From: Veillonella montpellierensis DSM 17217
GTDB taxonomy: Bacteria > Bacillota > Negativicutes > Veillonellales > Veillonellaceae
Direction: 5' to 3'
Assembly: GCF_000426745.1 (NCBI RefSeq)
Contig: NZ_AUFY01000002.1
Location: 62,001 to 126,000, forward strand
Length of the DNA: 64,000 nt
The notes under the pieces were generated by a model that searched no databases, was not told where the DNA came from, and was given only the letters and a program-made list of their open reading frames with translations. Shown here in pieces: positions 56,752 through 64,000 of this stretch (the stretch's first letter is position 1; each line of letters begins with the position of its first letter). The translations under genes were made by a program, and so were the position numbers.

Positions 56752-58638
56752 TTATATCGTAGAAGGACCTACCATTACTTTCTGATTGTCACTAGTAGTG
56801 CCAAATGATTGTTTCACAGCTTCTTTATCATCTTTGCTGCGTACATTGAAAAAAGCGTCTAGAATTGCTCGGACAATAGGACCTGCTGAGCCAGCACCAA
56901 AGCTTCCTTGTTCTACCAGTGCAACTACTACAATTTGAGGTTTATCATAAGGTGCATATGCAACAAACCACCCATGATCTTTACCTGCTGCATTTTCGGC
57001 TGTCCCCGTCTTACCAGCTACAGAAATAGGAAATCCTTTAAATATTTCCCCTGCCGTTCCCCCTTCTGCAGTAACATCTCGTAACCCATTACGAACTAAA
57101 TCCATAACACTTTTAGAAATAGGTAAGGTTCCAATTTTTTTTGGTCCATAAATTTCTGCTGGTGTTCCATCTGCATTATCTATACGACTCACAACATATG
57201 GTTGGTATCGTATTCCACCATTAGCTACTTCTGACATTAATACTGCCATCTGAATTGGCGTAACTAGTGTAAAAGATTGTCCTATAGCAGCATCAAATGT
57301 TTCTCCTAAATACCAATCTTGATCAAATACTTTGCGTTTATATTCTGGACTTGCTAAATTACCTGTAGCTTCTCCGTATAATTTTATGCCAGTCTTTTCT
57401 CCAAGACCATAATATTTAGCGTATTTATTAAGGTTATCTATACCAACTCGATTGCCCATTTCATAAAAGTATACATTGTCAGATTTAGCTAAAGCCGTAT
57501 TAAAATCAAGCCATCCTAATGCTTCTCCTTCTGCATTTCTTTTATCAATGAGCCAATGACGACCACTATCAAAAATTTGCTCGTCCGGTGTTACTTTTTT
57601 TAAGTCTAGGGCAGCTGATCCTGTTACTATTTTAAATGGTGAACCTGGTGGATATTCTCCAGAAATAACCTTATTATCAAATGGATGCCCTGCATCTGTA
57701 TTTAACTGTGTCCATTGTTGTGTTGTAATGCCTTGTGCAAACCAATTTGGATTGAATTCTGGAGAGCTCACCATCGCCAACACGGCACCTGTATTAGGAT
57801 CAAGAGCCACTACAGCAGCGCCTTTAGCGGGAATATGCTGTTGTCGTAATAAGGAAATTTGTTTATGAACTGCTTCTTCTGCGACTTTTTGCAATTTTAA
57901 ATCAATCGTCAAATGAATATCGTCGCCAGGGATTGTATGCTTGCGTCCCACCTCAGCAACAACACGGCCACTGGCATCAACTTCTAGTTGTTTTCCTCCA
58001 TCAGTACCACGTAGAACAGAGTCATACATTTTTTCTAATCCAGATCGGCCCAAAATAGTTCCTTGATTAACTAAAGAATCAGGATTATTTTTCTTTATCT
58101 CTCCAAGTTCTTCTTCACTAATTTCGCCTACATATCCAAATAATTGAGAAGCTAATGAATCATAAGGATAATAGCGCAGCGGTTCTACATCAATAGTAAC
58201 GCCAGGAAATTCATCATGATGTTCTTCAATTTTAGTAACTACATCCATAGTAATGTCAGTTGCTAAACGAATTGGTTCATATCCGCCTTTATGAGAACTA
58301 ATTTTTTCCTTTAATATATCTGGTATAGTTTTTAATAGACTTGCTAAAGAGATAAGTGTTTTTTCATCGATTTCTTTTCCTGTAGGCATAATGGAGACCG
58401 TATATGCAGGACGCGATCCCACAAGAATTTGTCCATTTCTATCGTACATAATTCCTCGAGCCGCTGTCATAGAAACCATGCGAAGTCGATTGCCTTCAGC
58501 TTTAGATTGGTAATATTCACCCTCAATAATTTGCAAATATACGAGGCGCGCAATTAATACTAAAAATACGACAATTACTACATATACAAAGACATCAAAA
58601 CGGCCTGTCTTATTCTTTTTATATAAACTTTCGAGCAC
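56752..58638 (-). CDS. mrdA: Penicillin-binding protein 2 (elongation transpeptidase)
   Basis: PBP2 cross-links new peptidoglycan during elongation. From the GTG at 58638 (GGAGG seven bases upstream) it has 628 residues: one N-terminal membrane helix (about 15-37), the dimerisation domain with RGIMYDRNG near 62, and the transpeptidase domain with SPFK (333-336, catalytic Ser333), SDN (about 386) and KTG (about 543). It lies between mreD and minD in the elongation operon. Confidence 0.97.
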   Translation of the reverse strand: MLESLYKKNKTGRFDVFVYVVIVVFLVLIARLVYLQIIEGEYYQSKAEGNRLRMVSMTAARGIMYDRNGQILVGSRPAYTVSIMPTGKEIDEKTLISLASLLKTIPDILKEKISSHKGGYEPIRLATDITMDVVTKIEEHHDEFPGVTIDVEPLRYYPYDSLASQLFGYVGEISEEELGEIKKNNPDSLVNQGTILGRSGLEKMYDSVLRGTDGGKQLEVDASGRVVAEVGRKHTIPGDDIHLTIDLKLQKVAEEAVHKQISLLRQQHIPAKGAAVVALDPNTGAVLAMVSSPEFNPNWFAQGITTQQWTQLNTDAGHPFDNKVISGEYPPGSPFKIVTGSAALDLKKVTPDEQIFDSGRHWLIDKRNAEGEALGWLDFNTALAKSDNVYFYEMGNRVGIDNLNKYAKYYGLGEKTGIKLYGEATGNLASPEYKRKVFDQDWYLGETFDAAIGQSFTLVTPIQMAVLMSEVANGGIRYQPYVVSRIDNADGTPAEIYGPKKIGTLPISKSVMDLVRNGLRDVTAEGGTAGEIFKGFPISVAGKTGTAENAAGKDHGWFVAYAPYDKPQIVVVALVEQGSFGAGSAGPIVRAILDAFFNVRSKDDKEAVKQSFGTTSDNQKVMVGPSTI

Positions 58639-58656
58639 GCAGATGCCTCCAATCAT

Positions 58657-59148
58657 TTACCAAATATACTTTTCTTTTTCCTGCATACGCCACAATAAAT
58701 AATGTATAAAAACTGCAAGAATTCCATTAACCCATATAGTAGGGAATACAAGATGCCACATGTATGTTCCTATTTCAATATCTGCATGAATAGCATATAA
58801 TATAGCAATTCGAATCACAGAATCTAGCAATGTTGCAATAGCTACAGTGATACATGAAATGTACCATTGTTCTTCATAAATATGAACACGAAATACAGTT
58901 ACTACGTACACAACTAGTAAATATGGAAATATGTGTAATCCAAAAAAGTTAGAAATAATCGTATCATGAATCACACCTGCTATCGTTGCCATGATTAATC
59001 CTATTTTACGACCATGCATAGCTGCAATAAGGACTATCCAAACCAAGAATAAGTTTGGTATCCACACTTGATGGATAAGAAACGGAAATAGTTGTGTCTG
59101 TATAAGTAAGGTCAACAGTCCTAATAAAATATACGCAATGAGTCTCAT
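58657..59148 (-). CDS. mreD: Rod shape-determining protein MreD
   Basis: This 163-residue protein is almost entirely membrane helices (about five), with the MreD pattern of a FLIHQVWIPNLFLVWIVL segment split by loops. It overlaps the mreC stop by four bases and ends 18 bases before mrdA. MreD is part of the MreBCD-PBP2-RodA elongation complex. Sequence conservation of MreD is low, so position carries much of the weight. Confidence 0.92.
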   Translation of the reverse strand: MRLIAYILLGLLTLLIQTQLFPFLIHQVWIPNLFLVWIVLIAAMHGRKIGLIMATIAGVIHDTIISNFFGLHIFPYLLVVYVVTVFRVHIYEEQWYISCITVAIATLLDSVIRIAILYAIHADIEIGTYMWHLVFPTIWVNGILAVFIHYLLWRMQEKEKYIW

Positions 59149-60062
59149 TGTTTCACAGCTCCTTTAACACCTTCTAATTGATCACGTTGAGTCTGTGGTA
59201 CAAGTTTAAGCGGTTCTTTAGGACTATTCGGAGCCGTTACAGAGGAGCGTATAATAACAAATACTTCCTCTATATTTCTAACATTTACATTCGCATCAAC
59301 AATCGCATTCTTTACGAATCCTTCACTATCTATTTCTAATTTTTTAATATGTCCTACAGGAAATCCTTTCGGATAGATACCACCATATCCAGATGTAATA
59401 AGTGTATCGCCTTCTAATATATCTCCATCTTTAGCAATATTAACCATAATAGGTTCTGTCGGATTATTACCATTACCTTTCATTACAGAAGCAATCCTTG
59501 ATTCTGGCCGTTGCACAATGACACCAATTGATGTACGTGGATCGAAAATAGTTTGTACTCTAGATGAATGAGGAAATACATCTGTTACAAATCCTACTAC
59601 ACCACTAGGTACAACCACAGGCATATTGATCGCTATTCCCTCTTCTGCTCCACGGTCAATAGTAAATGTATTAGTCCAATTGCCATAATCTTTAGTCACC
59701 ACTGTAGCAACTACCATATCAAATTCAGGATGAGCTACTTCAAAATTTAATAATTGCCTCAATCTAATATTTTCTGCCACTACTTCATTATAATCTACTA
59801 CCTTTTGCGCCATTGTATCGCGTTCTTGTTCTATATCACTGAGCGCGGTCGTATTACCGATAGCATTATCAATAACTTCAATCCCTGTATGTAAATTACG
59901 TAAAATCGTAGAGGCTCCATAGGAAAATGGAGTAGTTATTTGTTCTAAGGTTACTGTTACAAATGGAACATGAGTTCGTTGTTTCCACGCATATCCCAAC
60001 AGTCCTAAAAGGATGCAAGCAATCGCTATAAAAGTAATCAATTTACGTTCAGATGAAAACAT
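59145..60062 (-). CDS. mreC: Rod shape-determining protein MreC
   Basis: The 305-residue protein has an N-terminal membrane helix (about 8-26), a coiled coil (about 70-110) ending ENIRLRQLLNF, and the double beta-barrel domain with NTFTIDRGAEEGI, VGFVTDVFPHSSRVQTI and GGIYPKGFPVG. MreC lies outside the membrane and activates PBP2. It overlaps mreB by one base and mreD by four. Confidence 0.96.
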   Translation of the reverse strand: MFSSERKLITFIAIACILLGLLGYAWKQRTHVPFVTVTLEQITTPFSYGASTILRNLHTGIEVIDNAIGNTTALSDIEQERDTMAQKVVDYNEVVAENIRLRQLLNFEVAHPEFDMVVATVVTKDYGNWTNTFTIDRGAEEGIAINMPVVVPSGVVGFVTDVFPHSSRVQTIFDPRTSIGVIVQRPESRIASVMKGNGNNPTEPIMVNIAKDGDILEGDTLITSGYGGIYPKGFPVGHIKKLEIDSEGFVKNAIVDANVNVRNIEEVFVIIRSSVTAPNSPKEPLKLVPQTQRDQLEGVKGAVKQ

Positions 60063-61099
60063 TATATTCGCCCCTTTCTATTTTTAGATGCAACAATATA
60101 ACGTGTCATCATAGAAAATTGTTTAGCCGCAACGCCAAGCCCCCTTGCAACTGTCAAGGATGGATCATCTGGCACATGTACAGGAATACCAATCTCTTTA
60201 GCAATGCATTCTGCTAATCCCGTTAATTGTGCACTTCCGCCTGTTAAAACCATCCCATTTTCCATAATATCTGCTACTAATTCTGGTGATGTTTGACGAA
60301 TCACATTTTTTATTTCATTAATAATACGACAAATAGGCTCTTGCAGTACTTCATAAATTTCATAACTATGGATTACACTACGTTTCATCAATCCATTTGA
60401 TGTATCTCTACCTAAAAATGTATATTCTAGGTCTTCTTCTGGCATAAGTGCTGTCGCTAATGTACATTTAATTTCTTCTACCGTATCATCGGCTACCATA
60501 ACAGAAAAACACTGCTTTATATATTGCAAAATTACCGCATTAAAATCACCGCCACCACATCGAACAGATCGACTGATGACAGTCCCACCTAATGCTAATA
60601 TTCCAATATCAACAGTACCTCCGCCAATATCTACAGCCATACTCCCGTAGGAGTCGAAAATAGGAAGCCCACTACCTAACGCAGCCAATACAGGAGTTTC
60701 AAGCAAATATACTTCCCTAGCTCCCGCTTGTATAACAGCATCTGTCATAGCTCGTTGCTCCACATCTGTCATTCCACAAGGAATTGACATAAAAACTCTA
60801 GAACGTCTCACAGACTTAGAAGCTTTATGGATGAAATAATTTAACATAGTATGGGTTACACGATAATCAACAATAAAACCATCTTTTAACGGACGCAACG
60901 CATCCAACATATCTGGTGTTCTAAGCAATAAACGCTCTGCTTCACTTCCTACTGCAATGATTCCTTCTTGTTTTGTATCCGTTGCAACCAATGAGGGCTC
61001 TGACACTACTATGCCACGTCCCTCCACATATACATGGGTATTAATACTTCCCATATCTATACTTAAATTTCTACCTAATGAAGAAAATACTTTACTCAT
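60062..61099 (-). CDS. mreB: Rod shape-determining actin homologue MreB
   Basis: MreB forms membrane-bound filaments that guide cell-wall synthesis. The 345-residue protein has the actin-fold motifs: phosphate 1 IDMGSINTHVYVEGRGI near 14-30, phosphate 2 SMAVDIGGGTVDIGI near 150-164 and the adenosine motif VLTGGSAQLTGL near 288. The phosphate 1 loop reads GSINT where most MreB have GTANT or GTSNT. An AAAGGAG site precedes the ATG. It heads the mreBCD-mrdA-minD-rodA operon. For a genus usually described as cocci, retention of the full set is notable. Confidence 0.96.
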   Translation of the reverse strand: MSKVFSSLGRNLSIDMGSINTHVYVEGRGIVVSEPSLVATDTKQEGIIAVGSEAERLLLRTPDMLDALRPLKDGFIVDYRVTHTMLNYFIHKASKSVRRSRVFMSIPCGMTDVEQRAMTDAVIQAGAREVYLLETPVLAALGSGLPIFDSYGSMAVDIGGGTVDIGILALGGTVISRSVRCGGGDFNAVILQYIKQCFSVMVADDTVEEIKCTLATALMPEEDLEYTFLGRDTSNGLMKRSVIHSYEIYEVLQEPICRIINEIKNVIRQTSPELVADIMENGMVLTGGSAQLTGLAECIAKEIGIPVHVPDDPSLTVARGLGVAAKQFSMMTRYIVASKNRKGRI

Positions 61100-61180
61100 A
61101 TGATGTATGTCTCCTTTGTACTATCATCATATCATTTTATCATATTTTCTAGAAATTTTATAAAAAATTTTCAATTTTGC

Positions 61181-61936
61181 CTAAACATATCCTTTCTCAC
61201 ATAAACTAGTATAGTTTTTATCACCTATAACAATATGATCAATAATAGGTATCCCCATGAGTTGTCCTGCATCTCTAAATACTTTTGTCACTCTTATATC
61301 GTTCTGACTTGGTGTACTATCGCCCGAGGGATGATTATGAAACAATATAATAGAGGCCGCATTATGGGCAATGGCATAGCGAAATACTACTCTCTGTTCT
61401 GCTAAACTAGATGTTAGCCCCCCTTTTGATATTTCTTCAATCGAAATCAATGTATTTTTTGCTGTTAAATACATGGCCATAAAATGTTCTTCACGCCAAT
61501 GTCTCACTCGTTCCATAACATATAAAGCAACTGTCTCAGGTGATGTAAAATCCTTGTGTTCTTCTAGCACCTTTGTTTCTACTAGTCGTCTTCCTAATTC
61601 AATAGCAGCTCCAATGGTTACTGCTTTGTCTTCCCCAATCCCCTTTACTTGCATACAATCATCAATCGTAGCACTATTTAACTGTAATCCTCTCATTGAA
61701 AGATTTTGTAATAATTCTTTTGCTAAAGAAATCGATGATTGTCCTTTACAACCAGTCCGCAATAAAATAGCTAAAATTTCAGCTATATCTAACTTATCAC
61801 CGCCTAAAGCAATAAATTTTTCTCGTGGTCTTTGAAATGTATCCATATGCTTTACACATATATGTTCTCCCGTACTTTCAAATTTAGTCGCATTGCCTAT
61901 TTGTTTATCCCATAATCCTTGATCAACTATACTCAT
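61181..61936 (-). CDS. radC: RadC family JAB-domain protein
   Basis: The 251-residue protein has an N-terminal helix-hairpin-helix region (about 90-115, MQVKGIGEDKAVTIGAAIEL) and a C-terminal JAB metalloprotease-like domain with the zinc motif LFHNHPSGDSTPSQND near 200-215. The function is not settled, and the old DNA-repair role is doubtful. It lies just ahead of mreB, as in Bacillus, with GGAGG four to five bases before the ATG. Confidence 0.96.
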   Translation of the reverse strand: MSIVDQGLWDKQIGNATKFESTGEHICVKHMDTFQRPREKFIALGGDKLDIAEILAILLRTGCKGQSSISLAKELLQNLSMRGLQLNSATIDDCMQVKGIGEDKAVTIGAAIELGRRLVETKVLEEHKDFTSPETVALYVMERVRHWREEHFMAMYLTAKNTLISIEEISKGGLTSSLAEQRVVFRYAIAHNAASIILFHNHPSGDSTPSQNDIRVTKVFRDAGQLMGIPIIDHIVIGDKNYTSLCEKGYV

Positions 61937-62140
61937 ATACCCTCCATTATATTCTCAATACATATATTCCTTTACCATACACGTTGATTCATATATTCCT
62001 ACACAGATACTATAAATTTATTACCACTATACTATTCCCACCACAAGTGCACGCTTCTATAATGATTTATCATAATTTACACTTCCTCCTTTCCATTTAT
62101 TTGCAGTTTTATTTTTACTTATTTTCCTTATAAAACGCAG

Positions 62141-62170
62141 AAAAGCTATGAGCCGTAGCTCATAGCTTTT
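62141..62170 (-). terminator. Hairpin terminator after maf
   Basis: A perfect 13-bp stem (62158-62170 with 62141-62153) with a four-base loop lies 13 bases after the maf stop; the stem itself ends in four U residues. The 200 bases from here to radC show only AT-rich sequence and presumably the radC promoter. Confidence 0.75.
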
Positions 62171-62183
62171 GATAAGCATCATC

Positions 62184-62747
62184 TTATCGTAATAATTTTT
62201 GTAATTCATCATACACGACTTCAACAGGCAGCCCCACTATATTAGTATAGGAGCCATGAATTTCACGTACCCACAAAGCACCAATTCCCTGAATACCATA
62301 ACTTCCCGCTTTATCAAATGGTTCTCCTGTTTTTATATATGCATTAATTTCATCATCAGATAACTCTTTAAATAATACCCTTGTAATTACATGAAATACA
62401 CGTTCTACACCATCACATAATAATGCTACCCCAGTAATCACCAGGTGCTCTTTTCCCGATAATTGTGCAAGCATCTTCCTAGCGTCTTCAATCGATATAG
62501 GTTTCCCTAATACTTGTTCATCAAAAACTACGATTGTATCTGCTCCTAAAACTAATTGTCGTCCTGATGGTATACCTATAGCCTCCCTCGCCTTTCCTAA
62601 GGCTTGACGTTCCACTAATTCCACAGGTGATGTTAGTAATGTATTATCTTCTTTATAATTACTCTTCACCACAGTATGCTTAATCCCTACTTGAGATAGT
62701 AATTCACTACGCCGTGGTGATGTAGAAGCCAAATATAAAGTATTCAT
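62184..62747 (-). CDS. maf: Maf-like nucleoside triphosphate pyrophosphatase
   Basis: Maf proteins hydrolyse non-canonical or UTP/dTTP nucleotides to limit their incorporation. The 187-residue protein has LYLASTSPRRSELLSQVG at residues 4-21, LGADTIVVFDEQVLGKP near 67-83 and GSYGIQGIGALWV near 148, all family signatures. AGGAAA precedes the ATG. It lies ahead of radC-mreB, matching the Bacillus order maf-radC-mreB. Confidence 0.96.
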   Translation of the reverse strand: MNTLYLASTSPRRSELLSQVGIKHTVVKSNYKEDNTLLTSPVELVERQALGKAREAIGIPSGRQLVLGADTIVVFDEQVLGKPISIEDARKMLAQLSGKEHLVITGVALLCDGVERVFHVITRVLFKELSDDEINAYIKTGEPFDKAGSYGIQGIGALWVREIHGSYTNIVGLPVEVVYDELQKLLR

Positions 62748-62766
62748 CTATTTTCCTCATAGTTAA

Positions 62767-63372
62767 TTATATATTAGTATCACAACGCATGGAAGATAAG
62801 TACTCCTCCACTGTCTCTCCATGTTTTATGGCATCTTTATGGGCAATAGCATAAAAAACAACCTCTTCTTGTGATACACGGATACGATTAGGTACAAATG
62901 TGGACAGCAAATCAAAGAATGCATCTTCTGCTTTAATCAATACTCTTGCATGTTGTACATGACGTCCGTCTACTACCGCATAAGCCATAGCATACACAGG
63001 ACGAGAATCAGCTGTCGAACACTTTCTATATTTATAACGAAACCTCAATTGTCCCATAATTTCTTGTCTAAACGCATATACACCATCAATTAATGTATAT
63101 GGTACTTCAAAATGTTTTTTTCGAAATAATGATTGTTCTTCAATGATAAATCGATCCTCTGTTAAAATATATCGATAACGGCCCACTGCATTTTTCAACA
63201 ACACAAATCCAGTAACAATTTCAATAAAATATTCTGCCACCAATATAATATGTGAAGTAATACTTCTATACGTCGTATATATAATAAATGCAATAACACC
63301 TAATATTAAAATTCCTATTAACAATTCTGCACTTTTTGATCGTTGCGAATCTTCCTGATATATAATCTTCAT
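62767..63372 (-). CDS. Membrane protein with possible bacterial PH-like domain
   Basis: I do not recognise this 201-residue protein with certainty. Two hydrophobic segments (about 17-35 and 42-60) are followed by a soluble part containing YRYILTEDRFIIEEQSLFRKKHFEVPYTLIDGV, split over residues 67-99. That alternation resembles bacterial PH-like (bPH/DUF304) domains. The C-terminal region is helical. An AAAGGAG site precedes the ATG, and 19 bases separate it from maf, so they are probably co-transcribed. Its function is unknown. Confidence 0.8.
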   Translation of the reverse strand: MKIIYQEDSQRSKSAELLIGILILGVIAFIIYTTYRSITSHIILVAEYFIEIVTGFVLLKNAVGRYRYILTEDRFIIEEQSLFRKKHFEVPYTLIDGVYAFRQEIMGQLRFRYKYRKCSTADSRPVYAMAYAVVDGRHVQHARVLIKAEDAFFDLLSTFVPNRIRVSQEEVVFYAIAHKDAIKHGETVEEYLSSMRCDTNI

Positions 63373-63641
63373 ATCATACTCCTTTATCTCTATAGTATAT
63401 ATTATATGCGAAACCTAATGGGTGTACAATAGAATATGTAGAAAATACAAAGAATATAAAGAGTATAATAAATTCTTATATTCTAACTAATTCCAGTACG
63501 AGAATATATCTGTTAGATACAAAAGGTTCATGATTGATAAATAAACATGCTATTACTCATATCTTACTAATTATATATTCTTATAGGATATAGAAAATCG
63601 TTTCAATCTAATATAACAAGATCAATAAACTTTATAAAAAA
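63373..63641. other. Intergenic region between ackA and the membrane-protein gene
   Basis: AT-rich sequence with no open frame of note. TATAAT- and TATACT-like boxes lie just ahead of the membrane-protein gene, but I cannot place a convincing -35 box. Confidence 0.45.
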
Positions 63642-63674
63642 CTACCACCAAAATTTTCCCAATTTCGGTGGTAG
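63642..63674 (-). terminator. Intrinsic terminator after ackA
   Basis: On the minus strand CTACCACC (63667-63674) pairs with GGTGGTAG (63642-63649), extended by A-T pairs, and is followed by six U residues. Confidence 0.85.
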
Positions 63675-63698
63675 CTCATCATATATTTTTTAACTATT

Positions 63699-64000
63699 TT
63701 ATTTTTTTACTAAATCTCCTGTAATACGTTGTGTATCACGGGCAATCATAATTTCTTCATTAGTAGGGATAACAAAGATTTTTACCTTAGAACCTTCTAC
63801 GCTTACTTCACGTTCTTCTCCGCGAATATTATTAAGATCTTTATCTAAACGAGTTCCTAAATATTCTAAGCCATTACAGATTGCATCACGATTACCAATA
63901 CCATTTTCGCCAATACCAGCTGTAAATACAATGGCATCTACACCGCCCATAACAGCAACATATGCACCGATAACACGACGAACTTTATAATGGAACATAT
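63699..64000 (-). CDS. ackA: Acetate kinase (3' part)
   Basis: Only the last 100 or so codons are in the window; the gene continues past the right edge. The visible part contains AYVAVMGGVDAIVFTAGIGENG, split over its first 30 residues, with the acetate kinase TAGIGEN motif, then CNGLEYLGTRLD and VIPTNEEIMIARDT near the end. AckA makes ATP from acetyl phosphate in fermentation, which fits an anaerobic lactate or carbohydrate fermenter. Confidence 0.96.
   Translation of the reverse strand, partial: MFHYKVRRVIGAYVAVMGGVDAIVFTAGIGENGIGNRDAICNGLEYLGTRLDKDLNNIRGEEREVSVEGSKVKIFVIPTNEEIMIARDTQRITGDLVKK

Overview
This 64 kb window looks like a piece of chromosome from a low-GC, non-sporulating Negativicute, most likely Veillonella or a close relative. 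That assignment is inference. It rests on the base composition, Bacillota-type gene order (mreBCD/minD/rodA, rplU-prp-rpmA, rimO-cinA-recA-recX-rny, relA-dtd-hisS-aspS with 6S RNA beside rarA), a Prp-cleaved L27, a GerMN relic and an [FeFe]-hydrogenase maturase. Every gene I can support lies on the minus strand, so transcription runs from high to low coordinates throughout. I see no insertion sequence, prophage, integrase, CRISPR array or defence cluster; this is core chromosome.

Layout, read left to right. 1-2.9 kb: 5' part of a lysA-type decarboxylase, then groL and groES under a perfect CIRCE operator. 3.3-5.3 kb: an ANTAR response regulator and its HisKA_2 sensor kinase (PdtaR/PdtaS or EutV/EutW type). 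5.3-9.2 kb: the t6A tRNA-modification set tsaD-rimI-tsaB-tsaE with thiL. 9.3-14.4 kb: a GerMN lipoprotein, a secreted AMIN/Amidase_3 amidase, a ComEC-like metallo-beta-lactamase lipoprotein, bifunctional nnrE/nnrD, acpS and tRNA-Leu(CAA). 14.5-18.4 kb: an unknown secreted protein, then rpoD and dnaG. 18.8-25.7 kb: rny, recX, recA, cinA, rimO and an orphan solute-binding protein. 25.9-33.1 kb: a YgiQ-type radical SAM protein, a RodZ-like protein, ftsK and rarA. 33.3-33.5 kb: a 6S RNA. 33.9-45.3 kb: aspS, hisS, hemZ, a Fur-family regulator, an AI-2E family permease, a glyoxalase II-like hydrolase, dtd, relA and recJ. 45.9-47.4 kb: hydG, followed by a gene-poor 0.86 kb that may hold a decayed transporter. 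48.2-51.6 kb: rpmA, prp, rplU with an L21-type leader, mntP and rng. 51.8-62.7 kb: the TIGR03936/TIGR03960 radical SAM pair, rodA, minD, mrdA, mreD, mreC, mreB, radC and maf. 62.8-64 kb: a small membrane protein and the 3' part of ackA.

The genes form coherent units. There is a protein-folding stress operon, a tRNA-modification operon, a replication/transcription initiation pair, a DNA-repair and RNA-decay operon, and a cell-elongation operon carrying MreBCD, PBP2, RodA and MinD. A second translation unit joins two aminoacyl-tRNA synthetases to Dtd and the stringent-response enzyme RelA. Many start codons are TTG or GTG placed 5-9 bases after a GGAGG-type ribosome binding site. I used that pattern to move about fifteen starts inward from the longest possible reading frame.

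I did not find a clearly new multi-gene system. The most interesting signals are: a tRNA-Leu whose CCA end forms one arm of a terminator-like hairpin; a possible ATT start and a hairpin-enclosed decoy start at rny; the ANTAR two-component pair with no target in view; a MinD with an unusual C-terminal extension and no MinC or MinE nearby; a nested inverted repeat upstream of dnaG; and the possible remnant of a Bcr/CflA-like permease next to hydG.
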